From NCBI RefSeq assembly GCF_000612725.1, contig NZ_HG964450.1:976712-1040711 (forward strand): 64,000 bases of DNA, given 5' to 3'. The translations under genes and the position numbers were made by a program. Each line of letters opens with the position of its first letter. Position 1 is the stretch's first letter. This DNA comes from Mycolicibacterium austroafricanum (GTDB taxonomy: Bacteria; Actinomycetota; Actinomycetes; Mycobacteriales; Mycobacteriaceae). Under the pieces are notes generated by a model. The model was not told the DNA's origin, made no database searches, and worked only from the letters and a program-made list of their open reading frames with translations. Shown in pieces: positions 37,201-46,602 of the stretch.

Positions 37201-40200
37201 TGTCGTCCTGGATCCTTGTCGGCGACGACACCGAGGCGACCCGGCCGCTGGTCGACGTGCTCAGCGCACGCGGGCAGCGGTACCGGATCTTCGGCCTGCC
37301 GGTGTCCGACGCGGACGAGGAACAACTCGGCGAAGCGCTACGCCTTGCGGCAGCGGAGGATTCGACGCTGCGCATCGTCCATGTCGGCGGGCTCGATTCC
37401 GACCCCGACCCCGGTACGGCACCCTCGATGCGGTCACTGTTGCGGATGCAACACCGGATCCTGGGCGGAACCCGGCGACTGTTCCGGGCTGCGGCCGCCG
37501 CGGAACTGCGCACCCCCATCTGGGTGGTGACCCGTCGGGCGCAGCACGTCACCGCCACCGACACGGTTGCCCCGGACCAGAGCTGCCTGTGGGGTTTCGG
37601 TCGTGCCGCCGCCCTGGAACTTCCGCAGTTGTGGGGCGGACTCGCAGATCTGGCCGACGGCACCGCCGACGAGTGGTCCCGACTGCTCAACCGGATCACG
37701 GCACCGCACGGGCCGGCCGTCAGGGAAGACCAGATCGCGCTGCGCGATCACGCGGTGTATGTGCCCCGGCTGGTTCGACGGGCCGGCCGGCCGGCCGGCA
37801 AACCGCTGCAGCTGCGCGACGACGCCACGTATCTGGTGACCGGCGGTCTGGGCTCGATCGGGCTGGAGATCGCCGGATATCTCGCCGCGCACGGCGCCCG
37901 CCACCTGGTGCTGACCAGCCGGCGCGCACCCGGTGATGCCACGCAGCAACGTATCGACGCGCTGGGCGCACAACACAGTTGCCAGATCCGGGTCGTCGCC
38001 GCCGACGTCGCCGACGCGCACGACGTCGCGCGCCTGCTGGCAGCCGTGGCCGCGGAGCTACCGCCGTTGGCCGGCATCGTGCACGCCGCGGGCGAGATCG
38101 GCACCACCCCGCTGGTCAGCCTGGAAGACAGCGAAGTGGATCGCGTCTTCGCCGGGAAGGTATGGGGTGCTTGGCATTTGAGCGAAGCGGCGGCTGACCT
38201 GCAGCTCGACTTCTTCCTCGGCACCTCGTCCATCGCATCGGTGTGGGGCGGGTACGGGCAGACCGCCTACGGCGCCGCCAACGCCTTCCTCGACGGGCTT
38301 GCCTGGCGGCTGCGCGAGCAGGGCATCTCCGGCGTCAGCATCAACTTCGGCCCGTGGTCGGCCGGCATGGCCGACGCGGAGTCGCGTGCCCGACTGGACC
38401 GGCGCGGAGTCCGGACCTTGTCACCCGCCGACGCATTGGCGGGGCTGGCCGACGTGGTGACAGCCGCGGAGGCACCGGGCCCTGCGCAGGGGATCGTCGC
38501 CCGCATCGACTGGGAGCGTTTCCTTCCGCTGTACCAGCAGGCGGGGCGGCGGGCGTTCCTGGCGGAGTTGGAGCGCGAGGTGCCGGACACCGCCCCGGCT
38601 GCCACGCCGTCGGGCAGGACCGAACTGGTCGAACGGCTCACCAACGCCCCGGTGCAGCAACGCAAGAAGCTGCTGACCGACTACCTGCGTACCGCGGTGG
38701 CCGAGATCACCCGGGTGGATGCCACGGAGATCCGCGAGGACGCGGGGTTCTTCGACCTCGGCATGGATTCGCTGATGGCCGTCGAACTGCGGCGCCGCAT
38801 CGAACAGGGCGTGGGCCGCGAGATCCCGGCCACCCTGGCGATGGATCATCCGCGCCTGTCCGACGTGGCCGACTATCTGCTCGGCGAGGTGCTCGGGCTT
38901 GCCGAGCAGGCACCCGCCAAGGCGGGGTCGCAGCCGACGTCGGCGGCGGCGAACCGCACGGACGAACCGATCGCGATCGTCGCGGTGTCGTGCCGCTTCC
39001 CCGGCGCACCGGACCCGGAGGCCTTCTGGGAGGTACTGGCCGGCGGTGTCGACGCGATCCGCGAGGTCCCCGAGGACCGGTTCGACATCGACGAGTTCTA
39101 CGATCCGGATCCCGACGCCGCGGGCAAGACCTACACGCGTTTCGGCGGATTCCTGGACGGTATCGACGGATTCGATCCCGAGTTCTTCGGCATCTCCCCG
39201 CGTGAGGCCGTCTGGATCGAGCCGCAGCAGCGGTTGATGCTCGAAACGGTGTGGGAGGGCCTGGAGAGGGCTGGGCTCGCGCCTGCCGACCTGCGAGGCA
39301 GCCGCACCGGAATCTTCGTGGGCGTGGCCGCCAACGAGTATGCGCATCTGCTGTCGTCGGAGTCGATCGAGAAGATCGAACCCCACTTCATCACCGGCAA
39401 CGCGCTCAACGCCATCTCCGGTCGGGTCGCGTTCGCGTTGGGACTCGAAGGCCCGGCGGTGGCGGTCGACACCGCATGCAGTTCGGCGCTGGTCGCCGTC
39501 CACCAGGCATGCCAGGCACTGCATTCCGGCGACTGCGACCTGGCGCTGGCCGGCGGCGTGAACGTCCTGCTGAGCCCGGTGACGAGCGTCGCCGCATCCC
39601 GCGCCCGGATGCTGTCCCCCGTCGGGCGGTGCAAGACCTTCGACGCCTCCGCCGACGGCTACGTGCGCAGCGAAGGCTGCGGGATCCTGGTGCTCAAGAG
39701 GCTCGGCGACGCGGTGCGCGACGGCGACCGGGTGTGCGCGGTCATTCCCAGCAGCGCGGTGAACCAGGACGGCGCTTCCAGCGGCCTGACTGTGCCCAAT
39801 GGTGGTGCACAGCAACGCCTTATCGGGATGGCGCTGGCGCGCGCCGGCCTTTCGGGCGGGGATGTCGACTACCTCGAGGCGCACGGGACAGGCACCCCGC
39901 TGGGTGATCCGATCGAGGTGCAGGCGGCCGCGGCCGCCTACGGCGCCTCACGTGACGCGGACCGCCCGCTGCTGATGGGATCGGTGAAGTCCAACATCGG
40001 CCACCTCGAGTCGGCTTCCGGGGCAGCGGGTCTGATCAAGGTTGTGCTGTCGCTTCAGCACAACCTGCTGCCGCAGAGCCTGCACTTCGAGAATCCGTCG
40101 CCGCACATCCCGTGGGATTCGCTGCCGGTGCGGGTGGTGGACAAGGCGATTCCGTGGCAGGCCGACGGCAGGCCGCGGCGCGCCGGGGTCAGCTCGTTCG

Positions 40201-43200
40201 GGTTCACCGGCACGAACGCGCATGTGCTGATCGAGGAGGCGCCACTCCCGCAGGCGGCCGACCCGGTCGAGGAACCGGACACCCGCGCGCTGCCCGTCGG
40301 TGTGCTCGCGCTGTCCGCCCGGTCACCGGAGGCGCTGACGGCGCTGGCGCAGCGCTACGAGGCCTGGCTGGGCGCCCACCCCGACGCCGATCTCGCCGAC
40401 GTCTGCCGCACCGCCGGAACGGGCCGGTCGCATTTCGAGCACCGGGCCGCGCTGGTCGTCGATTCGGTCGCGGCCGCGCGCGAGGGCCTGGCCGAACTGG
40501 CGCAGAACCGGCTGCGGCCCGGCGTCGTACGTGGCGAACACACCCACCACCCCACCACGGCGTGGCTGTTCACCGGACAGGGCAGCCAGTTCCCCGGGAT
40601 GGCCCGTGAATTGTTCGAGACCGAACCGGTTTTCGCCGACGCCGTGACACGCTGCGCGGACGCAGTCAAGGACATACTGCCGCGCCCATTGCTGGAGGTG
40701 TTGTTCGCCGCCGATCGGGAATCCGGGGAAGCGTTGCGGCACACGTCGTTCGCCCAGCCGGCGATCTTCGCCGTGGAGATGGGGCTGGCCCGGCTGTGGC
40801 AGTCGTGGGGCATCGAGCCCGACGTGGTGCTCGGGCACAGCGTGGGCCAGTACGCGGCGGCCTGCGTGGCCGGCGTGTTCAGCCTCGAAGACGGGGCACG
40901 GCTGATGGCCGAACGCGGCCGGATGTTCGGAAGCCTGCCCGAGGGCGGGCGGATGGTCGCGGTGTTCACCGACGCGAAGCTCGTCGAGGAGATCGCAGGA
41001 GACTTCCCGCGGGTGTCGGTCGGCGCCTACAACGGACCCAACACCGTGCTCTCGGGCCCTGGCGAGGATCTGGAACAGATCGTGGACAGGTTCGGCGACG
41101 ACGGTGTCCGTTGCACCTGGCTGCAGACCAGCCACGCCTTCCACTCGGAGCTACTGGATCCGGTGCTCGACGAATTCGAGTCCTATGCGGCACAGTTCCA
41201 GTTCGCCACCCCGACCTTGCCGCTGGTCTGCAACCGTACCGGCACCGTGCTCACGGCCCAGACCCCCCTCGACGCCCAGTACTGGCGGCGGCACTCCCGC
41301 CAACCGGTGCAGTTCGCCGAAAGTGTGCGCACCGTGGCGGCGCTGGGATGTTCGGTGCTGATGGAGATCGGTCCGCAGCCGGTGTTGACCGGGTCCGCGG
41401 TGCAGGTCTGGCCGGAGCACCTGGCCGCACCCCGGGCGATCGTCTCGCTCCGCAAGGGTGTCAGCGACCGCCGCCAGATCACCGAGGCGCTGGCCGCGGC
41501 CTACGTGGGCGGCCACCGGCCCGATTTCGGTGCGCTGTATCGCCGGCCGGGTCGCGCAGTCGCGTTGCCCACGTATCCGTTCCAGCGTCGCCGGTTCTGG
41601 CCCAAGACGTCCGGAATCACCACCGATGGTCCGGCGGTCTCCGGCATCCTCGGCAGCGCCAAGGACCTGGCCAGCGGTGACACGGTCTACACCAGCAGAT
41701 GGTCGGTCAGATCGCAGCCGTGGCTCGCCGACCACGTCATCTACGGCACCGTCGTCGTCCCCGGCGCCACCTACGCGGCGATGGCGCTGGCCGCGGTCGG
41801 CACCCCGGCCCGGGTGAAGGACGTCTTCTTCTACGAGCCGATCATCCTGCCCGAGAAGGCTTCCCGCGAGGTGCAGCTGACTCTTCACCCGTCCGAGGAC
41901 GGCGGACAGAAGTTCCAGGTGCACAGCCGGGAGTACGGCGAACGCGGCACCGAATGGTCACTGAACGCCGAAGGCACCGTGGCCAGCGGTGTCGACGAGA
42001 ACCCCCAGGCCGAGCCGTCAGGTCCCGTCGACGAGGCCATCGAGCGACTGAACCGGATGCGCCCACAGGACCTGTTCGAGACGTTCGCCGACATGGAGCT
42101 GGCATGGGGCCCGACCTGGTCCGGTTCCCTGAAATCGCTGTGGCTCGGCGAGGGCGAGGCGATCGGCGACATCCTCGTCGGTGAAGAACTCGCCGAGCAA
42201 CTCGGCACCGAGCCGATGCACCCGGTGCTGATGGATCTGTGCACCGGCGTCGCGTTCCCGGCGTTCCCCGCGCTCCTCGCGGCCGAACAGGGCGTCAGCG
42301 ACCTGTTCCTGCCGCTGCGCTACGGCCAGGTGACGTTGCGGGACAAGATGCCACGCAGGTTCTACTGCCGCGCCACCTGGCACACCAGCGAACTCGACAG
42401 CGAGACCCAGGTTTTCGATCTCGACTTCCTCGACCGCGATGGCCGTCACCTCGGCGGGATTCGCGAGTTCACGGTCAAACGCGCCCCCCGCGAGGCGTTA
42501 CTCCGCGGCCTCGGCGGCGACGCCACCCGCCTGCTCTACACCCTCGGCTGGCACGAAGTGCCGGCACCGGCATCCGGTGACGCCGCGCTGAACGGCAACT
42601 GGTTGATCGCCGGGTTCGACGAACTGGCAGCCGGCGTGCCTGGCTGCATCCCGTTCGACCGGAGCACCGATCCGGAACCCCTGGGACAGCTGCTGGCACA
42701 GGCGCACGAACGCGGGATCGGCTTCTCCGGCGTCGTCTGGCGCGCCGCGGCGCCGAGCGCCGACGAGTCGAGCACCGCGATGGCAGCGCGGATCGAGACC
42801 GAGATCGCGGACCTGCTCAGCGCGGTGCACACGGTGCAGAACGGCGCCGTGAAGCTGCCCGGCGGACTGTGGATCGTCACCGAACGCGCCGTGGCCACCG
42901 AATCCGGTGAACCCGTCGATCCGGTGCAGGCCGCACTGTGGGGATTCGGGCGCACCACCATCAACGAGGAACCGGCGCTGCGCTGCAGGCTGGTCGACGT
43001 CGACGGATCACCGGAGGCCGTACTGGCGCTGGCCGGCCTGCTGGCCGCTCCGGTCGACGAGCCGGAACTCGCTGTGCGCCAAGGGAAGTTGCTGGCCTCG
43101 CGGTTGCTGCCGTGGGCGCGCAGCGGTCACCTCACGGTGCCCCGGTCCGCCGACTACGTGCTGGCCCCCACCGAACGCGGAGCGATCGACAACCTGCGTC

Positions 43201-45290
43201 TGACCGAGACGGACGTGGCACCCCCGGCAGAGGGTTACGTGCAGGTGCGGGTGGAGGCCGCGGGCCTCAACTTCCGCGATGTGCTCAACGTCCTCGGCCT
43301 CTACCCGGGCGACCCCGGACCGATCGGCGGCGACTTCGCGGGCACCGTCACGCAGTTGGGCAGCGGCGTCACCGGGCTCGAAGTGGGCCAGCGCGTCTAC
43401 GGTTTCATGCAGGGCGCCTTCGCCAGCCGGTTCAACGTGCCCGCACAGCTGCTGGCCCCGATTCCCGACGGGATCGGCGCGGTGGACGCGGCGACCATTC
43501 CCGCCGCGGCGCTCACGGCCCGCCTCGCGTTCGACTGGGCGCAGCTCAAGCCCGGCGACCGTGTGCTCATCCATGCCGCCAGCGGCGGCGTCGGGCTGGC
43601 CGCCATCCAGATGGCGCAGCAGCACGGCGCCGTCGTCTTCGCCACGGCCAGCACCTACAAACGCGCCACGCTGCGCAAGCTGGGAGTCGATCACGTCTAC
43701 GACTCGCGCACCACGGAATTCGCCGACCAGATCCTGGCCGACACCGACGGCGAGGGCGTCGACGTGGTCCTCAACAGCCTCACCAACGAGGGCTTCATCG
43801 AGGCGACCGTGCGGGCCACCGCACAGAACGGCCGGTTCGCCGAGATCGCCAAACGCGACATCTGGACACCGGAGCAGATGGCGGCGGCCCGACCCGATAT
43901 CGCCTACGAGATCGTGGCGCTGGACACGGTGACCCTGCTGGAGCCCGAACGCATCCGGGGCCTGCTCGGTGAGGTGTCCGACGGGCTGGGCAAGGCCGAT
44001 GGCTCCTCGCGCGCCGAATGGGTGCCGCTGCCCGCCGAGATCTACCCGCTGACCGAGGCCAGGGCCGCGTTCCGCCGCATGCAGCAGGCCCGGCACGTCG
44101 GCAAGATCGTGTTGCAGATGCCGAAACCGTTGCAGCCGCGCGCCGATCGCAGCTACCTGATCACCGGCGGTCTCGGTGCGATCGGTCTGCACACGGCGGC
44201 ATACCTGGCCCAACTCGGCGCCGGTGACCTCGTGTTGACCAGTCGGCGCGCGCCCGACGCGGACGCGCGGCGCGCGATCGAGGAGATCACCGAGCGGTAC
44301 AAGTGCCGCGTGCACACCTTCTGCGCCGACGTCGGGGACGAGTCCCAGGTGGCCGAGCTGCTGGCGCGAATCCGCGCGGAGCTGCCGCCGCTGGCCGGGG
44401 TGGCGCATCTCGCGGGCGTGCTCGACGATGCACTGCTCTCCCAGCAGAGCCTGGAGCGCTTCCGGACGACGTTGGCTCCCAAGGCGTTCGGTGCCTGCCA
44501 CCTCGATCGCCTGACCGCGGGCGACGATCTGGACTTCTTCATCATGTCCTCGTCGGTGTCCAGCCTGTTCGGTTCGCCCGGCCAGGCCAACTATGCGACG
44601 GCCAATGCACTGCTCGACGGCCTGACCGCGCACAGACGCGCCCGGGGCCTGCCGGCCACGGGCGTCAACTTCGGTCCATGGGCCCAGGGCGGGATGGCTT
44701 CGTCGGAGGCCGCGACCGCCAACATCGGTGCGCAGGGCCTGGTTCCGCTGGAACCGTCGGCAGCGCTGGGCGCCCTTGCCGAGGTGCTCGCCAACGGAAC
44801 CGGGCAGGCGGCCGTGCTCAAGGCCAACTGGCAGCGCGCCGCGAAGGTGCTGGGAAGTTCCCGGCCACCGATTCTCGATCTGGTGCTGCCTCGCCCGGAG
44901 GGCGAGGTGGCCGGGGACAGCGAACTGCTACGGCAGCTGCAGGAGATACCCGTCGCGCAGCGGGCGGGATTCGTGACCGAATTCCTGCAGCGGGAGGTGC
45001 AGAACTTCCTGCGGCTCGCGCAGCCCCCGGCCGCCACGAGCCGGTTCCTGGACCTGGGCACGGACTCACTGATGGCGATCGAGCTTCGCAACCGGTTGCA
45101 CAGCCAGTTCGGCGGTGCGTTCACCATCAACGCGACCGCGGTGTTCGACTATCCGACCATCGGGGGGCTCGCCGAGTACCTGGTGGGTCAGCTACCCGAC
45201 TCCGACGCTGCGGCGGGCGAGACGCCGGCCACCGAGACGTCACCGATTGACCACAATCACCCTGACCGGGAAGCTGATTCGCCGGGGTAG
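34260..45290 (+). CDS. pks: Bimodular type I polyketide synthase (KS-AT-KR-ACP / KS-AT-DH-ER-KR-ACP), TPP-locus type
   Basis: The 3676-residue synthase starts at ATG 34260 (GGGGAGGA upstream). Module 1 has KS (Cys184), AT (Ser637), KR (Tyr1337) and ACP (Ser1504). Module 2 has KS (Cys1740), AT (Ser2194), DH (His2492 in HVIYGTVVVP, Asp2659 in HPVLMD), ER (NADPH loop near 3105, HAASGGVG), KR (Tyr3445) and ACP (Ser3603). Both AT domains carry HAFH (about 735 and 2292), the malonyl-CoA signature, so the product should be unbranched. No thioesterase is present. This agrees with the TPP PKS, which makes phleic acids with a double bond every fourth carbon. Module 1 has no DH of its own. It is divergent from the papA-mmpL-fadD operon. 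Confidence 0.93.
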   Translation: MGSAEHPNGPAPRFAIVGYAARFPGAPDADAFWDVLREGRDAISDVPRDRWDAEEFFDPEPGAPGKVVTRRAGFVDDVTGFDAPFFGMSTREVRMMDPQHRLLLETAWRAVEHSGTAPTALAGSNTGVFVGLATHDYLGMASDELTYPEIEAYMAIGTSNAAAAGRISYRLGLQGPAVAVDTACSSSLVAIHQACQALRLGECDLALAGGANVLLTPATMITFSNAHMLAPDGRCKTFDAAADGYVRGEGCGVIVIKRLEDAVRDGDRIRAVIRGSSINQDGASGGLTVPNGVAQQRVIADALKRSDLEPKDVGYLEAHGTGTSLGDPIEAQAAGAVLGAGREPSRPLLIGSAKTNIGHLEAAAGIAGVIKVILSLEHRTLPKHLNFENPSPHIPWDRLAVEVVKETIPWERDGGPRIAGVSSFGFAGTNAHVILEEAPEQAAAPGPVQQPDRRFSLLPLSARTPAALTQLAGQYRDWWTAHPEATLADVCFTAGAGRAHLEHRAALVVNSAESAVELLGALADDRPAPGLVRGESHDTPKTAWLFTGQGSQYPGMARELYDTEPVFAETLNRCAEAVADVLEKPLLDVIFDAEADDAEKTLQNTCYAQPALFAVEMGLARLWQSWGFEPDVVLGHSVGQYSAACVAGVFSLTDGARLMAERGRLFGSLPEGGRMVAVFTTAERAEAMTDEFPSLSVAAYNGTNTVLSGPAGDLEKAVATLSADGVRCDWLDTSHAFHSALLDPILDDFESYANQFDFAAPQRILIDNRTGTALGRSVQLDGTYWRRHARQPVEFAKSVRTLAEMNCKLLVEIGPRPVLTAAALGAWPDPATAPRVIASLRRTAADHRQITEAVADAYVLGHLPEFGAFRDAGARKLDLPTYPFEHRQYWFRDNQDPDGSEALQPRTPSTEAVRLLEDGRIEELATLLDGAAGDQQTLDVLSRLAAQHNQQRSSQSITNDRYEIRWEQSAAALSGAETDEVSSWILVGDDTEATRPLVDVLSARGQRYRIFGLPVSDADEEQLGEALRLAAAEDSTLRIVHVGGLDSDPDPGTAPSMRSLLRMQHRILGGTRRLFRAAAAAELRTPIWVVTRRAQHVTATDTVAPDQSCLWGFGRAAALELPQLWGGLADLADGTADEWSRLLNRITAPHGPAVREDQIALRDHAVYVPRLVRRAGRPAGKPLQLRDDATYLVTGGLGSIGLEIAGYLAAHGARHLVLTSRRAPGDATQQRIDALGAQHSCQIRVVAADVADAHDVARLLAAVAAELPPLAGIVHAAGEIGTTPLVSLEDSEVDRVFAGKVWGAWHLSEAAADLQLDFFLGTSSIASVWGGYGQTAYGAANAFLDGLAWRLREQGISGVSINFGPWSAGMADAESRARLDRRGVRTLSPADALAGLADVVTAAEAPGPAQGIVARIDWERFLPLYQQAGRRAFLAELEREVPDTAPAATPSGRTELVERLTNAPVQQRKKLLTDYLRTAVAEITRVDATEIREDAGFFDLGMDSLMAVELRRRIEQGVGREIPATLAMDHPRLSDVADYLLGEVLGLAEQAPAKAGSQPTSAAANRTDEPIAIVAVSCRFPGAPDPEAFWEVLAGGVDAIREVPEDRFDIDEFYDPDPDAAGKTYTRFGGFLDGIDGFDPEFFGISPREAVWIEPQQRLMLETVWEGLERAGLAPADLRGSRTGIFVGVAANEYAHLLSSESIEKIEPHFITGNALNAISGRVAFALGLEGPAVAVDTACSSALVAVHQACQALHSGDCDLALAGGVNVLLSPVTSVAASRARMLSPVGRCKTFDASADGYVRSEGCGILVLKRLGDAVRDGDRVCAVIPSSAVNQDGASSGLTVPNGGAQQRLIGMALARAGLSGGDVDYLEAHGTGTPLGDPIEVQAAAAAYGASRDADRPLLMGSVKSNIGHLESASGAAGLIKVVLSLQHNLLPQSLHFENPSPHIPWDSLPVRVVDKAIPWQADGRPRRAGVSSFGFTGTNAHVLIEEAPLPQAADPVEEPDTRALPVGVLALSARSPEALTALAQRYEAWLGAHPDADLADVCRTAGTGRSHFEHRAALVVDSVAAAREGLAELAQNRLRPGVVRGEHTHHPTTAWLFTGQGSQFPGMARELFETEPVFADAVTRCADAVKDILPRPLLEVLFAADRESGEALRHTSFAQPAIFAVEMGLARLWQSWGIEPDVVLGHSVGQYAAACVAGVFSLEDGARLMAERGRMFGSLPEGGRMVAVFTDAKLVEEIAGDFPRVSVGAYNGPNTVLSGPGEDLEQIVDRFGDDGVRCTWLQTSHAFHSELLDPVLDEFESYAAQFQFATPTLPLVCNRTGTVLTAQTPLDAQYWRRHSRQPVQFAESVRTVAALGCSVLMEIGPQPVLTGSAVQVWPEHLAAPRAIVSLRKGVSDRRQITEALAAAYVGGHRPDFGALYRRPGRAVALPTYPFQRRRFWPKTSGITTDGPAVSGILGSAKDLASGDTVYTSRWSVRSQPWLADHVIYGTVVVPGATYAAMALAAVGTPARVKDVFFYEPIILPEKASREVQLTLHPSEDGGQKFQVHSREYGERGTEWSLNAEGTVASGVDENPQAEPSGPVDEAIERLNRMRPQDLFETFADMELAWGPTWSGSLKSLWLGEGEAIGDILVGEELAEQLGTEPMHPVLMDLCTGVAFPAFPALLAAEQGVSDLFLPLRYGQVTLRDKMPRRFYCRATWHTSELDSETQVFDLDFLDRDGRHLGGIREFTVKRAPREALLRGLGGDATRLLYTLGWHEVPAPASGDAALNGNWLIAGFDELAAGVPGCIPFDRSTDPEPLGQLLAQAHERGIGFSGVVWRAAAPSADESSTAMAARIETEIADLLSAVHTVQNGAVKLPGGLWIVTERAVATESGEPVDPVQAALWGFGRTTINEEPALRCRLVDVDGSPEAVLALAGLLAAPVDEPELAVRQGKLLASRLLPWARSGHLTVPRSADYVLAPTERGAIDNLRLTETDVAPPAEGYVQVRVEAAGLNFRDVLNVLGLYPGDPGPIGGDFAGTVTQLGSGVTGLEVGQRVYGFMQGAFASRFNVPAQLLAPIPDGIGAVDAATIPAAALTARLAFDWAQLKPGDRVLIHAASGGVGLAAIQMAQQHGAVVFATASTYKRATLRKLGVDHVYDSRTTEFADQILADTDGEGVDVVLNSLTNEGFIEATVRATAQNGRFAEIAKRDIWTPEQMAAARPDIAYEIVALDTVTLLEPERIRGLLGEVSDGLGKADGSSRAEWVPLPAEIYPLTEARAAFRRMQQARHVGKIVLQMPKPLQPRADRSYLITGGLGAIGLHTAAYLAQLGAGDLVLTSRRAPDADARRAIEEITERYKCRVHTFCADVGDESQVAELLARIRAELPPLAGVAHLAGVLDDALLSQQSLERFRTTLAPKAFGACHLDRLTAGDDLDFFIMSSSVSSLFGSPGQANYATANALLDGLTAHRRARGLPATGVNFGPWAQGGMASSEAATANIGAQGLVPLEPSAALGALAEVLANGTGQAAVLKANWQRAAKVLGSSRPPILDLVLPRPEGEVAGDSELLRQLQEIPVAQRAGFVTEFLQREVQNFLRLAQPPAATSRFLDLGTDSLMAIELRNRLHSQFGGAFTINATAVFDYPTIGGLAEYLVGQLPDSDAAAGETPATETSPIDHNHPDREADSPG

Positions 45291-45299
45291 CCTGCGGAC

Positions 45300-45791
45300 A
45301 TGGTCGCCGACGCTTCCCCCACGCGCCCTAAATCGTGGCTGGCGCTGACGATCTCCATCGTCGCGGTCGTCGCCGCCTCGACGATCGGTGGTCTAGCGAG
45401 CCGCACCGCCGCCGACGATTACGGCCGTCTCCAGCAACCCGGTTTCGCGCCGCCGTCCTGGGTCTTCGGTCCGACGTGGACCGTTCTCTACCTCCTGATG
45501 GCTGTCGCGGCGTGGCTGGTGTGGCGCACCGGGCCGTCGCCCGAGACCAGGCGCGCGCTGACCTGGTACGCCGTCCAGTTGGTGCTCAACACCGCCTGGA
45601 CACCGCTGTTCTTCGGTCTCGGCTGGCGCGGAATCGCGTTCGCCGAACTGAGCGTGCTGCTGGTGGTCCTGATCGCCACGGTGGTCCTGTTCTGGCGGCG
45701 CAGTGCGATCGCAGGGGCCATGCTGCTGCCCTACCTGGCATGGTCAGGGTTCGCCCTGTGCCTCAATTTCGCGGTGTGGCAGCTCAACTGA
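45300..45791 (+). CDS. tspO: TspO/MBR-family tryptophan-rich sensory protein
   Basis: The 163-residue protein has five predicted helices and the TspO signature pattern (QQPGFAPPSWVFGPTWTVLYLLMA, written here in two overlapping parts: QQPGFAPPSWVFGPTW and TVLYLLMAVAAWLVW; then LVLNTAWTPLFFGL and LLPYLAWSGFALCLNFAVWQLN-type end). TspO proteins bind porphyrins or cholesterol-like ligands in the membrane and modulate stress responses. The ATG lies 9 bp after the pks stop, so it may be expressed with pks or from its own start. No link to glycolipid synthesis is known. Confidence 0.88.
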   Translation: MVADASPTRPKSWLALTISIVAVVAASTIGGLASRTAADDYGRLQQPGFAPPSWVFGPTWTVLYLLMAVAAWLVWRTGPSPETRRALTWYAVQLVLNTAWTPLFFGLGWRGIAFAELSVLLVVLIATVVLFWRRSAIAGAMLLPYLAWSGFALCLNFAVWQLN

Positions 45792-45810
45792 ACCCAGACG
45801 AGGAGTCGGC

Positions 45811-46602
45811 ATGACGAAATCGGTGTTCATCACCGGAGCCGCCACGGGAATCGGGCGTGCGACGGCGCTGCTGTTCGCGCAGCGCGGGTACCGCGTCGGC
45901 GGATACGACATCGATGAAGCGGGGCTGCGACTGCTGGCCGCCGACATCACCGCCGTCGGCGGCAGGCCGGTGGTCGGGCGGCTGGACGTCACCGACGCCG
46001 ACGAGGTGGCGCACCGGTTGGCCGAGTTCGTGGACGCGGCGGGCGGCCGTCTCGACGTTCTGATCAACAACGCGGGCCTGCTTCAGGCGGGCCGTTTCGA
46101 GGACATCCCGCTGCCGGTGCACCACCGCGCGATCGAGGTCAACGTCAAGGGTGTGGTGAACGGTTTGCACGCCGCGTTCCCGTATCTCAGGGACACTCCC
46201 GACGCGGTCGTCGTCAACCTCTCGTCGGCGTCGGCGATCTACGGCCAGGTCGAGTTGGCCAACTACAGCGCCACCAAGTTCTACGTCCGCGCGATCACCG
46301 AGGCGCTGAACCTGGAATGGGCGCAGCACGGCATCCGCGTCATCGACATGTGGCCGCTGTACGTGAACACCGCGATGACCCAAGGCGTCAAGACCGGCAC
46401 CACGCAGTCGCTCGGCATCCGGCTGACCGCGCAGGACATCGCGCGCGACATCGTCACCGCGGTCGAGGCCACCTGGCCGCGGCGCCTCGTCAAGCAGGTG
46501 CACTTCCCGGTCGGCGGGCAGGCGAAGGCACTGGCGCTGGGGTCACGCTTCTCCCCCGCATGGCTCACCCGGCTCATCAACAAACGGCTGGCCGGAAGCT
46601 AA
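45811..46602 (+). CDS. Short-chain dehydrogenase/reductase
   Basis: The 263-residue classical SDR has the cofactor loop TGAATGIG, the NNAG motif, catalytic Ser in VVNLSSASAIYG and YSATK (Tyr/Lys). The acidic residue after the second strand (YDIDEAG) favours NAD over NADP. The substrate is unknown. The gene is 19 bp after tspO with GAGGAG upstream. Its stop overlaps the convergent DapB-like gene by 4 bp. Confidence 0.88.
   Translation: MTKSVFITGAATGIGRATALLFAQRGYRVGGYDIDEAGLRLLAADITAVGGRPVVGRLDVTDADEVAHRLAEFVDAAGGRLDVLINNAGLLQAGRFEDIPLPVHHRAIEVNVKGVVNGLHAAFPYLRDTPDAVVVNLSSASAIYGQVELANYSATKFYVRAITEALNLEWAQHGIRVIDMWPLYVNTAMTQGVKTGTTQSLGIRLTAQDIARDIVTAVEATWPRRLVKQVHFPVGGQAKALALGSRFSPAWLTRLINKRLAGS

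Noticed and set aside
33981..37325. Very long minus-strand open frame (over 1100 codons) opposite the pks gene
   Set aside because: It is the antisense of the KS-AT region of the polyketide synthase; long antisense frames are common in GC-rich DNA, and its translation is Arg/Gly/Val/Asp-rich with no domain.
37000..37830. Possible hidden dehydratase between AT1 and KR1 of the PKS
   Set aside because: No HxxxGxxxxP or HPxLxD motif is visible; the segment reads as post-AT linker and KR structural subdomain.
45290..45310. Thioesterase at the end of the PKS
   Set aside because: The protein ends about 70 residues after the ACP serine with a low-complexity tail; product release must use PapA or another enzyme.
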